Shown: positions 1 to 11,282 of the stretch, in pieces
Position numbering within the stretch: the stretch's first letter is position 1
Layout of the letters: the number at the start of each line of letters is the position of its first letter
From: Mastacembelus armatus
Taxonomy: Eukaryota; Chordata; Actinopteri; Synbranchiformes; Mastacembelidae
Length of the DNA: 64,000 bases
NCBI RefSeq assembly: GCF_900324485.2
Contig: NC_046650.1
Coordinates: 10,982,828-11,046,827 of the forward strand
Direction: 5' to 3'
Program-made: the position numbers and the translations under genes
Notes under the pieces: model-generated
What the model saw: the letters and a program-made list of their open reading frames with translations, nothing else
What the model was told of the DNA's origin: nothing
The model's database searches: none

Positions 1-499
1 TGAGACCCACCAACACAAACCATTAGGAGTAGAGACAGCTGCTGCAGTATTGTCAGAAACACACTCTGTTGTACCTTGTCCCACATTTTGACCTTTGTGA
101 CAATGAGTAGAAATGACCAACACTCATGATGATCTCAGCCTGTACTACTGGTGGGTAAATAGTGGCCCTTAGGTTAACACTGGCCCTCCAACAAAAAACT
201 TGGCCCCTGGTAAAAGCTGTTTATATCAAGACTTTGACTTGATGTTTCACAAACGAATAAACTTCGAAAACACAGTTTATCCTCATTTACTGGGGGGAAA
301 AGCCATCTGCTCTCAAATCAAATATAAATCAGTTTTATCCTTAAATACACGAAAAGACCAAAACAAACTGGGTCTATACTGTAAAACCACTGCTCTAAGT
401 TTGACCAAACATCTATACCAGGGGTCTGCAGTCCATGTTCCTCCAGGTTCACCGTCCTGATTGTTGTCCAACTATCCCTGCCCTACCCACTGCTGACTA

Positions 500-623
500 C
501 CTGGATCAGCTGTGTCAGTCAGTCACAAGCTGGAAGATACCATCTCAGATAAGGGTGGAGTTGGGGAAGAAGAGTGATTTGGTATCTTCCAGTGTCTGAC
601 TGGATGAACACACCTGATCCAGG
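500..623. repeat. Foldback (imperfect inverted) repeat, left copy
   Basis: Two arms of about 44 bases face each other around a short purine-rich loop. The outer arm starts with CCTGGATCAG and its mate ends with CTGATCCAGG. The inner arm ends with CTGGAAGATACCA and its mate starts with TGGTATCTTCCAG, a perfect 13-base pairing. The structure resembles the foldback core of small non-autonomous DNA elements common in teleosts, but I could not define target-site duplications. Confidence 0.7.
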
Positions 624-629
624 TAATCA

Positions 630-740
630 GGATATACAGATCACTGAGGGAGGAACTTTCAGCCTCATCACCTGCTCTTTGATATCACTTCATGTCCCAC
701 AATAAACAGCATTTCAGCATTTAAACCAGTCGAGTCATTA
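630..740 (+). pseudogene. Relic 3' end of an older copy of the peptide gene
   Basis: About 110 bases here (GGATATACAGATCACTGAGG to the AATAAACAGCATTTCAGC block) are nearly identical to 2173-2286, which is the 3' UTR and poly(A)-signal region of the peptide gene just downstream. The simplest reading is that this is the tail of a further, otherwise lost gene unit of the same array. Confidence 0.65.
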
Positions 741-1204
741 TCATAGTGTTTTGTGCTGTTATTCTGTGTCTGTCTCCTGCTATTTATTCATACTTTGGTA
801 CTGTACATAACAAAACCCTTCACAGCAACATTTTTGTGTCTTTAGTGTGTTTGATTCCCCAGAAATACTGACTCTGATCCACAGTGTAGAAGTTTCATTA
901 CTTTGTGAGAACCAGGTTGAGACTTGAGGCTGGAAATGAAACAGTGTGAGAAAATAAACATGTAAAAAATATTAAAAACCATAGGAGTGCATTCAGTGTC
1001 AGTAGATAATAATGAAGTAATTGAGAAGCCAAATATACTGAAATAACTGAATTCAAATGTTTGTTCCCTTGGTACTTGGTGTGTCTGTATTATAAGTGGC
1101 TGTGCCCTCTATCAGATGTTAAAGAGCTTAGTTTGTCACAGACTAATGAACTTGTGAGAAGTTTTTGTTTGATGATCTTTGTCCTGTGGGTTCAGCCCAA
1201 ACTC

Positions 1205-1212
1205 CATAAAAA
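1205..1212 (+). promoter_or_regulatory. TATA-like box of peptide gene copy A
   Basis: CATAAAAA lies about 30 bases upstream of a plausible initiator (TCATTCAGC, around 1237-1245) and about 120 bases before the donor of the non-coding first exon. The equivalent site in copy B (6276-6283) reads CATAAATA. Confidence 0.5.
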
Positions 1213-1435
1213 CAGTCAGAAGTGCAGATACTTGTCATTCAGCAAGTCAGAGAATCTCTTACTCTACGACTGATCTTCCAGTTTGAGGCATCAGCTCATC
1301 GACAGTATCGATACCGACAGCTGCAAACTAAAGGTGAGTCCAATATCTTTATTTCTCTGTACACACATCCAGAAGAATCAGTAACTAAATACTCAGAGTA
1401 TCTGATGTTTAAGGTTTGATGTTTTCTTTCAGAAA

Positions 1436-1782
1436 ATGAAGCTCCAACTTGTGTTTCTGCTCTTTGCTTTTGTGGCTGTGATCAGTGCAGCATCTGTGCA
1501 AGACAGTGCTGCAGAAGACCAAGGTAACAATATGACAAAATGAGATGTAGTGTCTGTGTCTGTCTGAATAGTTCAAGTCATGTGGTGTGTGTCTCATGTT
1601 GTGATCTAGAAGACGAGGGTCTGAACCAGGCAGCCGTGAATGACAACAGCAATGTGGATGGCCGCGTTGCTCTAGTGTCCAAAAGGCCAAATGATATGCC
1701 CAGCAAGGACGACAACAAGGAGGATAGCAGCTTAGTAAATATTTCCAGAAAATTGCCAGTTTTTAAGGACAACAAGCAGTAG
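1436..1782 (+). CDS. Small secreted acidic peptide precursor, copy A (unrecognised family)
   Basis: This is a three-exon gene. A non-coding exon runs from about 1237 to 1333 (donor GTGAGT). Coding exon 1 is 1436-1523 and coding exon 2 is 1610-1782, joined at phase 1, giving 86 residues. The start ATG follows the acceptor TTTCTTTCAG by three bases. Residues 1-18 (MKLQLVFLLFAFVAVISA) are a textbook signal peptide, with cleavage likely after ISA or SAA. The remainder has no cysteine, is rich in D, N, S and K, carries a dibasic site in VSKRPND (about residues 51-57) and one N-glycosylation sequon (NIS, about 73). The 3' UTR is long, with AATAAA at 2247-2252. The layout (non-coding exon, signal-peptide exon, mature exon) recalls SCPP or hepcidin/piscidin genes, but the phase-1 intron argues against SCPP and lack of cysteine against hepcidin. 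Function unknown; a secreted peptide or prohormone is inference. Confidence 0.7.
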
Positions 1783-2340
1783 GGGCTTACAGGATGGGAC
1801 ACTGCCTCATTAATTCTTGGCAAGTGAAGACCCACGAAGATGAAGGATACAGGAAGTGAGGATGAAATTGAGGAGCAGAAGTAGCAGAAGGCAGAGGTTT
1901 TCCTCACTTAATGATCACCATATCTTGTGCTGTTAAGATGACTTGATTGATTATTGTGTTTAGGGACAGCATATACAGTGTGACCGTACATCATTGTCCG
2001 TTCCAACTCATATATGCTCTCTAGTCATAATAAGAATGTGTCTGAGCATCTGTTTCTATAGTCCAATGGAAATGAAAAGAGAATTAGTAGCAAAAGCCTC
2101 CAGCTCTGATTGAACATCCCACAGAAAACTGAGCCACCATGATGTGAAGTAACATTTCATCTTAAGAGAAAAGGATATACAGATCACTGAGGGAGGAACT
2201 TTCAGCCTCATCAACACCTGCTCTTTGATATCACTTCATGTCCCACAATAAACAGCATTTCAGCATTTAAACCAGTTGAGTCATTGTCTTATTGTAGTGG
2301 GGTCAAATAAAAGCCTTTGACAACTGGAGATAAAGATCAG

Positions 2341-2687
2341 ATGAACCTTTATTAGTCCCACATCAGGGAAATTCATGTTACAGCAGCAAAGGCTTCGACA
2401 CAAGACGCTCAATAAAAATAGAAACAACAAAAGACCAAAATAAACAAGGTTTTATCAATATAACCAATAAAACTGTGATACTAATAAAAAGCACAGAGTA
2501 ATATTGAACACTGGTGTGTGAGTATGAACATGTGGTGAAGCAGTGTGTCACTGACAGAGCTGCCCAGTGCTGTCGGAGTCTCATTCATGGGGTGGGGGTC
2601 ATTCTCCAGCAGGGATGCTATCTTGGCCAACATCCTCCTGTCTCCCACCACCTGCACTGTGTCAAGGGGACTTCCCAGGACAGCTGC
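2341..2687 (-). mobile_element. 3' fragment of a non-LTR retrotransposon (LINE), 5'-truncated
   Basis: Read on the minus strand, this contains the end of a LINE ORF-like region followed by a tail with the teleost 3' signature GTGGGACTAATAAAGG near 2343-2370. The upstream part (2565-2687) also resembles common fish LINE sequence (GACAGGAGGATGTTGGCC on the minus strand). It is 5'-truncated, directly abutting the exon-1 relic at 2688. The family is probably CR1/L2/Rex-like, but I cannot fix the name. Confidence 0.6.
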
Positions 2688-2775
2688 TATACTTGTCCCT
2701 CAGCAAGTCAGAGTAGCTCTTACACTACTACTGATCTTCTGCTTTGAGGCGTCAGCTTGTCCACAGTATTGACAC
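2688..2775 (+). pseudogene. Diverged third copy of the peptide gene's non-coding exon 1
   Basis: The run ATACTTGTCCCTCAGCAAGT, then a TACTGATCTTCTGCTTTGAG block and a GCGTCAGCTTGTCCACAGTA block, align in order with exon 1 of copies A and B (ATACTTGTCATTCAGCAAGT and so on) at about 80% identity by eye. No donor or signal-peptide exon follows, so only this fragment remains. It shows the family was already tandem before the recent 5-kb duplication. Confidence 0.7.
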
Positions 2776-2849
2776 CTGGCAGTGTGATACGGAATTTTAC
2801 AGATGACAGAGAGGACAAAACAGTCAGGGTGAAGTACTTGTAAGTTAGT

Positions 2850-4140
2850 GAGTAAATTTTATTTATAGAGCACATTTAAATTCAGCTTACACTGACCAAA
2901 GTGCTGTACAAGACAATCATAAAATACAGTAACGTATCAAATAAAATCCAACTTAAAATCCAAGATAACAATTGTTTTCTATAAATTAAAAATCAGGAAG
3001 GCCATAGAATAAAAATGCATTTTAAGTCTAGACTTAAAAACCGAAATAGACGGAGCACTTTAATATCAGGTGACAACTGATTCCATAAACATGGAGCAGC
3101 TACTGCAAAGGCTCTGTCACCTTTAAACTTAAGTCGTGACTGTGGGACATATGAAAGAGTTTTATTAGCAGATCTGAGGGACTTAGGAGCAGAATTAAAT
3201 AAGATCAGAAATGTATGATCGGGCTTTTCCATTAAGTGCTTTAAAAACAATCAACAAAATTTTGAATTGAATTCTAAAGAAGACAGGAGGTCAGTGGAGT
3301 GACGTTATAATTGGAGTGATATGATCACATTTTTTTGCACCAGTTAACAATCTGGCTGCTGCATTCTGGGCCATCTGCAAACAACACAGTGAAAATTGGG
3401 GAAGACCTACAGTAGTCCAATCGTGATGTGATAAATACATGAATAGTCTTGAAAGGAAAATGTTGATTTAAATCTAGAAATGATTCTCAATTGATAATAG
3501 CTGTTTTTAACAACTGAGCTAATTTGCTTTTCAAGGCAAAGCTCAGAGTCAAAGATAACACCTACATTTTTTGTATATGACTTAACATATGGAGTGAGAC
3601 TGTCTAAGTTACTAACTCTAGATTTTCTGTTTTTACAGGGACCAAAAATGATCACCTTAGTTTTTTCATTATTTAGCTGGAGAAAAATAATTATTCACCA
3701 TCCAGCCAGCCAGATGTTAATGTCCTTCAGACAGTCCATAAGAGGCTGCAGAGAATGACTAGATTTTAATGGAACGTATAACTGAGAATCATCAGTGTAG
3801 AAATGAACAGACATTTTCATCCATCCATCCATTCATTATCTATTCCCACTCATTCCTTAACCAGGGTCACGGGGATCTGCTGGAGTGTATCCCAGCTCTG
3901 AAAAGAGATTTTATATTCCCTAATTATATTGCCAAGTGGAATCATGTACAGATGGAAAAGTAATGGCCCCAAAATGGACCCTTGAGGGACCCCACAAGGA
4001 AGAGAAACTGATGATGAGGAAAATTGGCCAATAGCCACTGAAAGTGTCCTGGATTTAAGGTATGACTTAAACCACAATAATGCTGTACCCTTAATACCTA
4101 CCCAACCTGTGTCCACAATACAGTACGATACCAAACACTA
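2850..4140 (-). mobile_element. L2-type LINE, 5'-truncated and broken
   Basis: The minus strand encodes recognisable reverse-transcriptase pieces: WFKSYLKSRTLSVAIG and the motif GVPQGSILGPLLF (about 3980-4080), then a YTDD catalytic core (HFYTDDSQLYV, about 3775-3810), the thumb region (VIIFGPCKNRKS, about 3610-3655), and the C-terminal segment (KGDRAFAVAAPCLWNQL, about 3060-3130). The 3' end near 2855-2930 has the usual fish L2 tail (ATTTATAGAGCAC, AAAGTGCTGTACA). Many stops and frameshifts separate the pieces. The family call (L2/Maui-like) rests on the RT residues. Confidence 0.85.
3811..3897. repeat. Short interspersed insertion within the LINE
   Basis: The segment beginning TCATCCATCCATCCATTCAT and continuing to GGGTCACGGGGATCTGC ... 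TATCCCAGCTC is a sequence type found widely in fish genomes. It splits the LINE reverse transcriptase between ...EYKISF and HFYTDD, immediately before the catalytic aspartates. The donor family was not identified. Confidence 0.6.
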
Positions 4141-5067
4141 ATGTTGTACATGTTGACCATGGCTGCAGTACAAACAAAGTGATCCAGTCCTGTGTTTTCT
4201 TACACGCATTTTATTTTGAAATTCTAACCAGTGATTTTATGACTATGGCATCATTATTGATCAGAAACACACACTGACAGTTAATGGAACATGTATGTAA
4301 AGGACTTATCTTTCACAGCATCCCCACACATTGTTAGTGAATATATTGCATCTCTCTCTTTGTTTTTATAACTTAGTGTCCAAAATTCTGCTGTTGGTGG
4401 AAAACTGATCCGAAAGTTTAGTTATTTTTCATGCTGGATCTTCCAGAAAACTTTCTTTACAAGTGATTTAAACTGATACACTATATTATACTTTTTTTTT
4501 TTTTTTACAAAAAATCAGAGAACACCATAAATATAAACCTGCAGTGACCAGTATATTAAAATTGAGCTATTCTGCACAAAAATATTTAAGTTTTAATTTT
4601 ACAGTCACAACCTCAAACTGAATTGACCCAACGCACCATATTAAATAAAGAATATTACAAATAAACATTAGGACATTATGTTACACATGGTTACTTGAAT
4701 TGTACAGACAGTTTTATTTGTGCCTCCCTTCATGTTAAAATTGTGTTTGATATCGACAATATGATTTCCTTTAATTTTCACCAAGACAATCTGAGTTTGT
4801 AGTTTACTTTCATATTGTTTACTTTCTCTTTTATCCTGCTGCCCTAATAATATGATTTGCTCACAGTTGTCATCCAGAGATTCTACTTACATCTCTGTAA
4901 GTGTGTTTAGTCACATATCGAGTGGTGGAATCAGATTCAGCTGTGTAAGAAGGAAGAACTGGTCTGTGTGTTTGTGTGTGTTGGTTTGTGGAGAGTCCTG
5001 ACTCACTACCAGAGGAGAGTCTCCCTCTTGTGGTCACAGGTCAGAGGCACAAGGTTTGATGGTTTTG
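4141..5067. other. AT-rich spacer inside the duplicated unit, no gene seen
   Basis: Between the LINE and the start of the second duplicate I see no long coding frame or recognisable repeat, only a poly-T run near 4494-4506. The last 150 bases before 5068 are probably the sequence that lies just left of position 1 in the first copy. Confidence 0.5.
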
Positions 5068-5566
5068 TGAGACCCACCAACACAAACCATTAGGAGTAGA
5101 GACAGCTGCTGCAGTATTGTCAGAAAAACACTCTGTTGTACCTTGTCCCACATTTTGACCTTTGTGACAATGAGTAGAAATGACCAACACTCATGATGAT
5201 CTCAGCCTGTACTACTGGTGGGTAAATAGTGGCCCTTAGGTTAACACTGGCCCTCCAACAAAAAACTTGGCCCCTGGTAAAAGCTGTTTATATCAAGACT
5301 TTGACTTGATGTTTCACAAACGAATAAACTTCGAAAACACAGTTTATCCTCATTTACTGGGGGGAAAAACCATCTGCTCTCAAATCAAATATAAATCAGT
5401 TTTATCCTTAAATACACGAAAAGACCAAAACAAACTGGGTCTATACTGTAAAACCACTGCTCTAAGTTTGACCAAACATCTATACCAGGGGTCTGCAGTC
5501 CATGTTCCTCCAGGATCACCGTCCTGATTGTTGTCCAACTATCCCTGCCCTACCCACTGCTGACTA

Positions 5567-5691
5567 CCTGGATCAGCTGTGTCAGTCAGTCACAAGCTGG
5601 AAGATACCATCTCAAATAAGGGTGGAGTTGGGGAGGACAGAGTGATTTGGTATCTTCCAGTGTCTGACTGGATGATGACACCTGATCCAGG
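5567..5691. repeat. Foldback repeat, right copy
   Basis: This is the counterpart of 500-623 with the same CCTGGATCAG/CTGATCCAGG outer arms and CTGGAAGATACCA/TGGTATCTTCCAG inner arms. It differs from the left copy mostly in the loop and the outer part of the second arm. Confidence 0.7.
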
Positions 5692-5698
5692 TAATCAG

Positions 5699-5811
5699 GA
5701 TATACAGATCACTGAGGGAGGAACTTTCAGCCTCATCAACACCTGCTCTTTGATATCACTTCATGTCCCACAATAAACAGCATTTCAGCATTTAAACCAG
5801 TCGAGTCATTA
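5699..5811 (+). pseudogene. Relic 3' end of an older peptide-gene unit, right copy
   Basis: This is the counterpart of 630-740. It matches the peptide gene's own 3' end at 7244-7357, including AATAAACAGCATTTCAGC. Confidence 0.6.
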
Positions 5812-6275
5812 TCATAGTGTTTTGTGCTGTTATTCTGTGTCTGTCTCCTGCTATTTATTCATACTTTGGTACTGTACATAACAAAACCCTTCACAGCAAC
5901 ATTTTTGTGTCTTTACTGTGTTTGATTCCCCAGAAATACTGACTCTGATCCACAGTGTAGAAGTTTCATCACTTTGTGAGAACCAGGTTGAGACTTGAGG
6001 CTGGAAATGAAACAGTGTGAGAAAATAAACATGTAAAAAATATTAAAAACCACAGGAGTGCATTCAGTGTCAGTAGATAATAATGATGTAATTGAGAAGC
6101 CAAATATACTGAAATAACTGAATTCAAATGTTTGTTCCCTTGGTACTTGGTGTGTCCGTATTATAAGTGGCTGTGCCCTCTATCAAATGTTAACGAGCTT
6201 AGTTTGTCACAGATTAATGAACTTGTGAGAAGTTTTTGTTTGTTGATCTTTGTCCTGTGGGTTCAGCCCAAACTC

Positions 6276-6283
6276 CATAAATA
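6276..6283 (+). promoter_or_regulatory. TATA-like box of peptide gene copy B
   Basis: CATAAATA sits at the position equivalent to CATAAAAA of copy A, about 30 bases before the inferred start of the non-coding exon. It is closer to the TATAAATA-type consensus than copy A. Confidence 0.45.
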
Positions 6284-6506
6284 CAGTCAGAAGTGCAGAT
6301 ACTTGTCATTCAGCAAGTCAGAGAATCTCTTACTCTACGACTGATCTTCCAGTTTGAGGCATCAGCTCATCGACAGTATCGATACCGACAGCTGCAAACT
6401 AAAGGTGAGTCCAATATCTTTATTTCTCTGTACACACATCCAGAAGAATCAGTAACTAAATACTCAGAGTATCTGATGTTTAAGGTTTGATGTTTTCTTT
6501 CAGAAA

Positions 6507-6853
6507 ATGAAGCTCCAACTTGTGTTTCTGCTCTTTGCTTTTGTGGCTGTGATCAGTGCAGCATCTGTGCAAGACAGTGCTGCAGAAGACCAAGGTAACA
6601 ATATGACAAAATGAGATGTAGTGTCTGTGTCTGTCTGAATAGTTCAAGTCATGTGGTGTGTGTCTCATGTTGTGATCTAGAAGACGAGGGTCTGAACCAG
6701 GCAGCCGTGAATGACAACAGCAATGTGGATGGCCGCGTTGCTCTAGTGTCCAAAAGGCCAAATGATATGCCCAGCAAGGACGACAACAAGGAGGATAGCA
6801 GCTTAGTAAATATTTCCAGAAAATTGCCAGTTTTTAAGGACAACAAGCAGTAG
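6507..6853 (+). CDS. Small secreted acidic peptide precursor, copy B
   Basis: This is a paralogue of the gene at 1436-1782. Coding exons are 6507-6594 and 6681-6853, with a non-coding first exon ending at 6404 (donor GTGAGT) and a poly(A) signal at 7318-7323. The 86-residue product is identical to copy A: signal peptide MKLQLVFLLFAFVAVISA, no cysteine, dibasic VSKRPND, sequon NIS. Both introns are also identical to copy A, so no functional divergence can be seen in the coding part; any difference would have to lie in the promoter. The second copy appears intact, so both genes could be expressed. Function unknown. Confidence 0.7.
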
Positions 6854-7410
6854 GGGCTTACAGGATGGGACACTGCCTCATTAATTCTTGGCAAGTGAAG
6901 ACCCACGAAGATGAAGGATACAGGAAGTGATGATGAAATTGAGGAGCAGAAGTAGCAGAAGGCAGAGGTTTTCCTCACTTAATGATCACCATATCTTGTG
7001 CTGTTAAGATGACTTGATTGATTATTGTGTTTAGGGACAGCATATACAGTGTGACCGTACATCATTGTACGTTCCAACTCATATATGCTCTCTAGTCATA
7101 ATAAGAATGTGTCTGAGCATCTGTTTCTATAGTCCAATGGAAATGAAAAGAGAATTAGTAGCAAAAGCCTCCAGCTCTGATTGAACATCCCACAGAAAAC
7201 TGAGCCACCATGATGTGAAGTAACATTTCATCTTAAGAGAAAAGGATATACAGATCACTGAGGGAGGAACTTTCAGCCTCATCAACACCTGCTCTTTGAT
7301 ATCACTTCATGTCCCACAATAAACAGCATTTCAGCATTTAAACCAGTTGAGTCATTGTCTTATTGTAGTGGGGTCAAATAAAAGCCTTTGACAACTGGAG
7401 ATAAAGATCA

Positions 7411-7633
7411 GATGAACCTTTATTAGTCCCACATCAGGGAAATTCATGTTACAGCAGCAAAGGCTTCGACACAAGACGCTCAATAAAAATAGAAACAACA
7501 AAAGACCAAAATAAACAAGGTTTTATCAATATAACCAATAAAACTGTGATACTAATAAAAAGCACAGAGTAATATTGAACACTGGTGTGTGAGTATGAAC
7601 ATGTGGTGAAGCAGTGTGTCACTGACAGAGCTG
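7411..7633 (-). mobile_element. LINE 3' fragment, right copy, cut by the duplication breakpoint
   Basis: This matches 2341-2562 including the GTGGGACTAATAAAGG 3' tail, but ends at 7633 where unrelated sequence begins. The duplication boundary therefore lies within this element. Confidence 0.6.
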
Positions 7634-8441
7634 TCAGGTGGAGTGAAACCAACCTGAAGGATAAATTGAAGGTTCCATACCAACTTTCTTTCAGACTGAT
7701 GAAGCTACTCGAAGCTAGATAAATAACTAGATAACTTCACCTGGATGACCTTGAATCTCCAAAGACATATACGTTGCTATGACAATCGACAGCCGAAAAA
7801 GCGGGAATACATTTCTGCTTTCCGCATTAACCACAGCCAATTGTAATTTCTGACCAATCAAACAATAGCTGTCGGACACCACGCGAGATCTTTTAAATGT
7901 CAGTTTTATAAAATAAAAACTTTAATGCAGGAAACACAGATGATACTGCTGAGTTTTCCTGCCACGTTTGGTAAATTGAAGAGGACTTTGTGGTTTTCTC
8001 CGCCAACTACGGTGGATGAAAAGCTGAAGTATTTACCAGGTATTAGTTCTATTTCTCTTCATTTATGATTGAAATGAATTAATATATATAATGTAAACAT
8101 TTACTATGTTACGTTGATAAACATTTTTCATGTTGTATCCATTTTTTTATATTATTTTGTGTTTTATTCATCCAGTTAATGTGTCATGGGATCATGCAGT
8201 CACAGCTAATAGAGGGGAATCATTCCTGGTCTGTGGTATTGACTTCAGCAGTTTATGCACATTTTCTGATCTTTATTATGAAAATCATTTCAGAAGACAT
8301 GACAAATATCAGGCACATACTGATCTCACAGTATCCTGGCTAATATGACTGCACTATGTCAACATTGTAGAAGAATGGTGGATGTAATCAGAACTAACAA
8401 CAATTTACAATGAGACAAAGACAATTAAGTGCAAAGTTTTG
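7634..8441. other. Spacer with an exon-like segment (7905-8041), no identified gene
   Basis: Unique sequence lies between the duplication and the dhrs4 3' end. A CCAAT box (about 7853), a TATA-like TTATAAAATAAAA (about 7906-7918) and an ATG near 7940 precede an open stretch that begins MILLSFPATFGKLKR and ends at a possible donor (CAG|GTATTAG, near 8040). No matching downstream exon was found. It could be the first exon of an unrecognised gene, a relic or chance. On the minus strand, AATAAA at 8277-8272 is the likely dhrs4 poly(A) signal. Confidence 0.3.
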
Positions 8442-8453
8442 TTGTAACTGGGC

Positions 8454-10410
<1,957 letters not shown>

Positions 10411-10689
10411 CTGTGAATAGAGAACATAGACATAAATATGGAAACACTAGGGATCTAGGGTAGAGGTCATATGAGCTGTGACGGCTGTTGCGCACCGGCT
10501 CAATGGTAAGTGAGAGAAGTGACTGAACTAATAGCACTTATAGATCCACGGCAAATCCGCAGCAGTAATAAAATACTTAAACTAAATTTAAACTTAAATA
10601 CTTTGTATTTACAAATGCAGACTCCGGCCATTAAGGTAGCACTAACAAATTAATGCAATTATGCAAATGTGTTAAAAGCGTTACCTCAC

Positions 10690-10800
10690 CTTGCAGTTCA
10701 TGCAAAACCACGCATTAAGTTGAACAAATGATGAAACTCTGGACTTTGTACTAGGGACGTCGAGGAGTGTCGCTTTATTCAATAATTTCCGGGTAAACAT
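10690..10800 (-). other. dhrs4: Probable first exon of dhrs4
   Basis: On the minus strand a donor AAG|GTGAGG lies at 10690/10689, and this exon joins in frame to the acceptor at 10411. It contains ATG AAC TGC AAG immediately before the donor, so the protein may start here (MNCKVMLSS) rather than at 10407. The 5' end of the exon is an estimate. Confidence 0.5.
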
Positions 10801-11282
10801 CTCGCTGTCAAAATAAAACCCAAGCAGTCGCATTACGTCGATGTTACATTCATGTCCGTTAAAAAAAATCAGTGTAATTTCCTAATAGAATTTCATAATA
10901 GTTGTGGTACAGGTTTGGGTGTGTATGTGTTTTTTCTTCTTTTGACGCTACAATTAGTTATGGTATATACGATCAAATTCGGACGTCCCTGAACGCAGCC
11001 TACAACAACGAGCCAATCACGCGAGAACAGTATTCAACGCGATTTCACAGACGCTGAATCGGTCTAAGCCCATCGTCGACCATGTTTCCGATGGTCACGC
11101 TGTGTTTTTAGATCAGCGAGCTACGTAAACCCTGAGTGAGGAGGCGGAGATCATTTTGTTGTCATAGGCGAAGATGATTGAACGATGATGGCCACAGATA
11201 TTCACGCCTGAAAAGCAGTGATTTTACGTCTCACAGACCGTGCGTCGATGCTGAGTTTATCGGCGATAAGAGAAAACGCAAG
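10800..11282. promoter_or_regulatory. Divergent promoter region and efs non-coding first exon
   Basis: dhrs4 (minus) and efs (plus) are head to head with about 300-400 bases between their inferred starts. The interval is CpG-containing, with a CCAAT box at 11013-11017 (AGCCAATCACGCGAG) and several ACGTC-type elements (10837-10843, 10982-10985). A good splice donor (CGCAAG|GTAATC) at 11283 ends what is probably the non-coding first exon of efs. No TATA box is obvious, as expected for housekeeping-type promoters. Confidence 0.5.

Larger units (their letters stand above)
1..2562. repeat. Left copy of a tandem duplication (truncated by window start)
   Basis: This stretch matches 5068-7633 almost base for base, at an offset of 5067 at the left edge and 5071 further in (small indels near 590-660). 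I counted roughly twenty differences by eye over about 2.56 kb, so identity is near 99% and the event is recent. Differences are concentrated in the first 1.2 kb; the stretch holding the peptide gene is identical. The match ends inside a LINE fragment near 2562. The true left end lies outside the window. The material between the copies (2563-5067) is probably the rest of the 5.07-kb unit. Confidence 0.95.
5068..7633. repeat. Right copy of the tandem duplication
   Basis: This is the second copy of the segment at 1-2562. It begins TGAGACCCACCAACACAAAC, exactly as the window does, and similarity stops abruptly at GACAGAGCTG near 7633. The break falls inside the same LINE fragment that continues for another 125 bases in the left copy. 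Confidence 0.95.

Noticed and set aside
200-460. 86-codon open frame present in both duplicate copies (also 5267-5527)
   Set aside because: It begins at a non-ATG codon, lacks splice or promoter context, and its repetition merely reflects the duplicated DNA.
1436-1782. Assignment of the peptide gene to SCPP, hepcidin or piscidin families
   Set aside because: The intron is phase 1 rather than phase 0 as in SCPP genes, there is no cysteine for hepcidin, and no amphipathic cationic mature peptide for piscidin.
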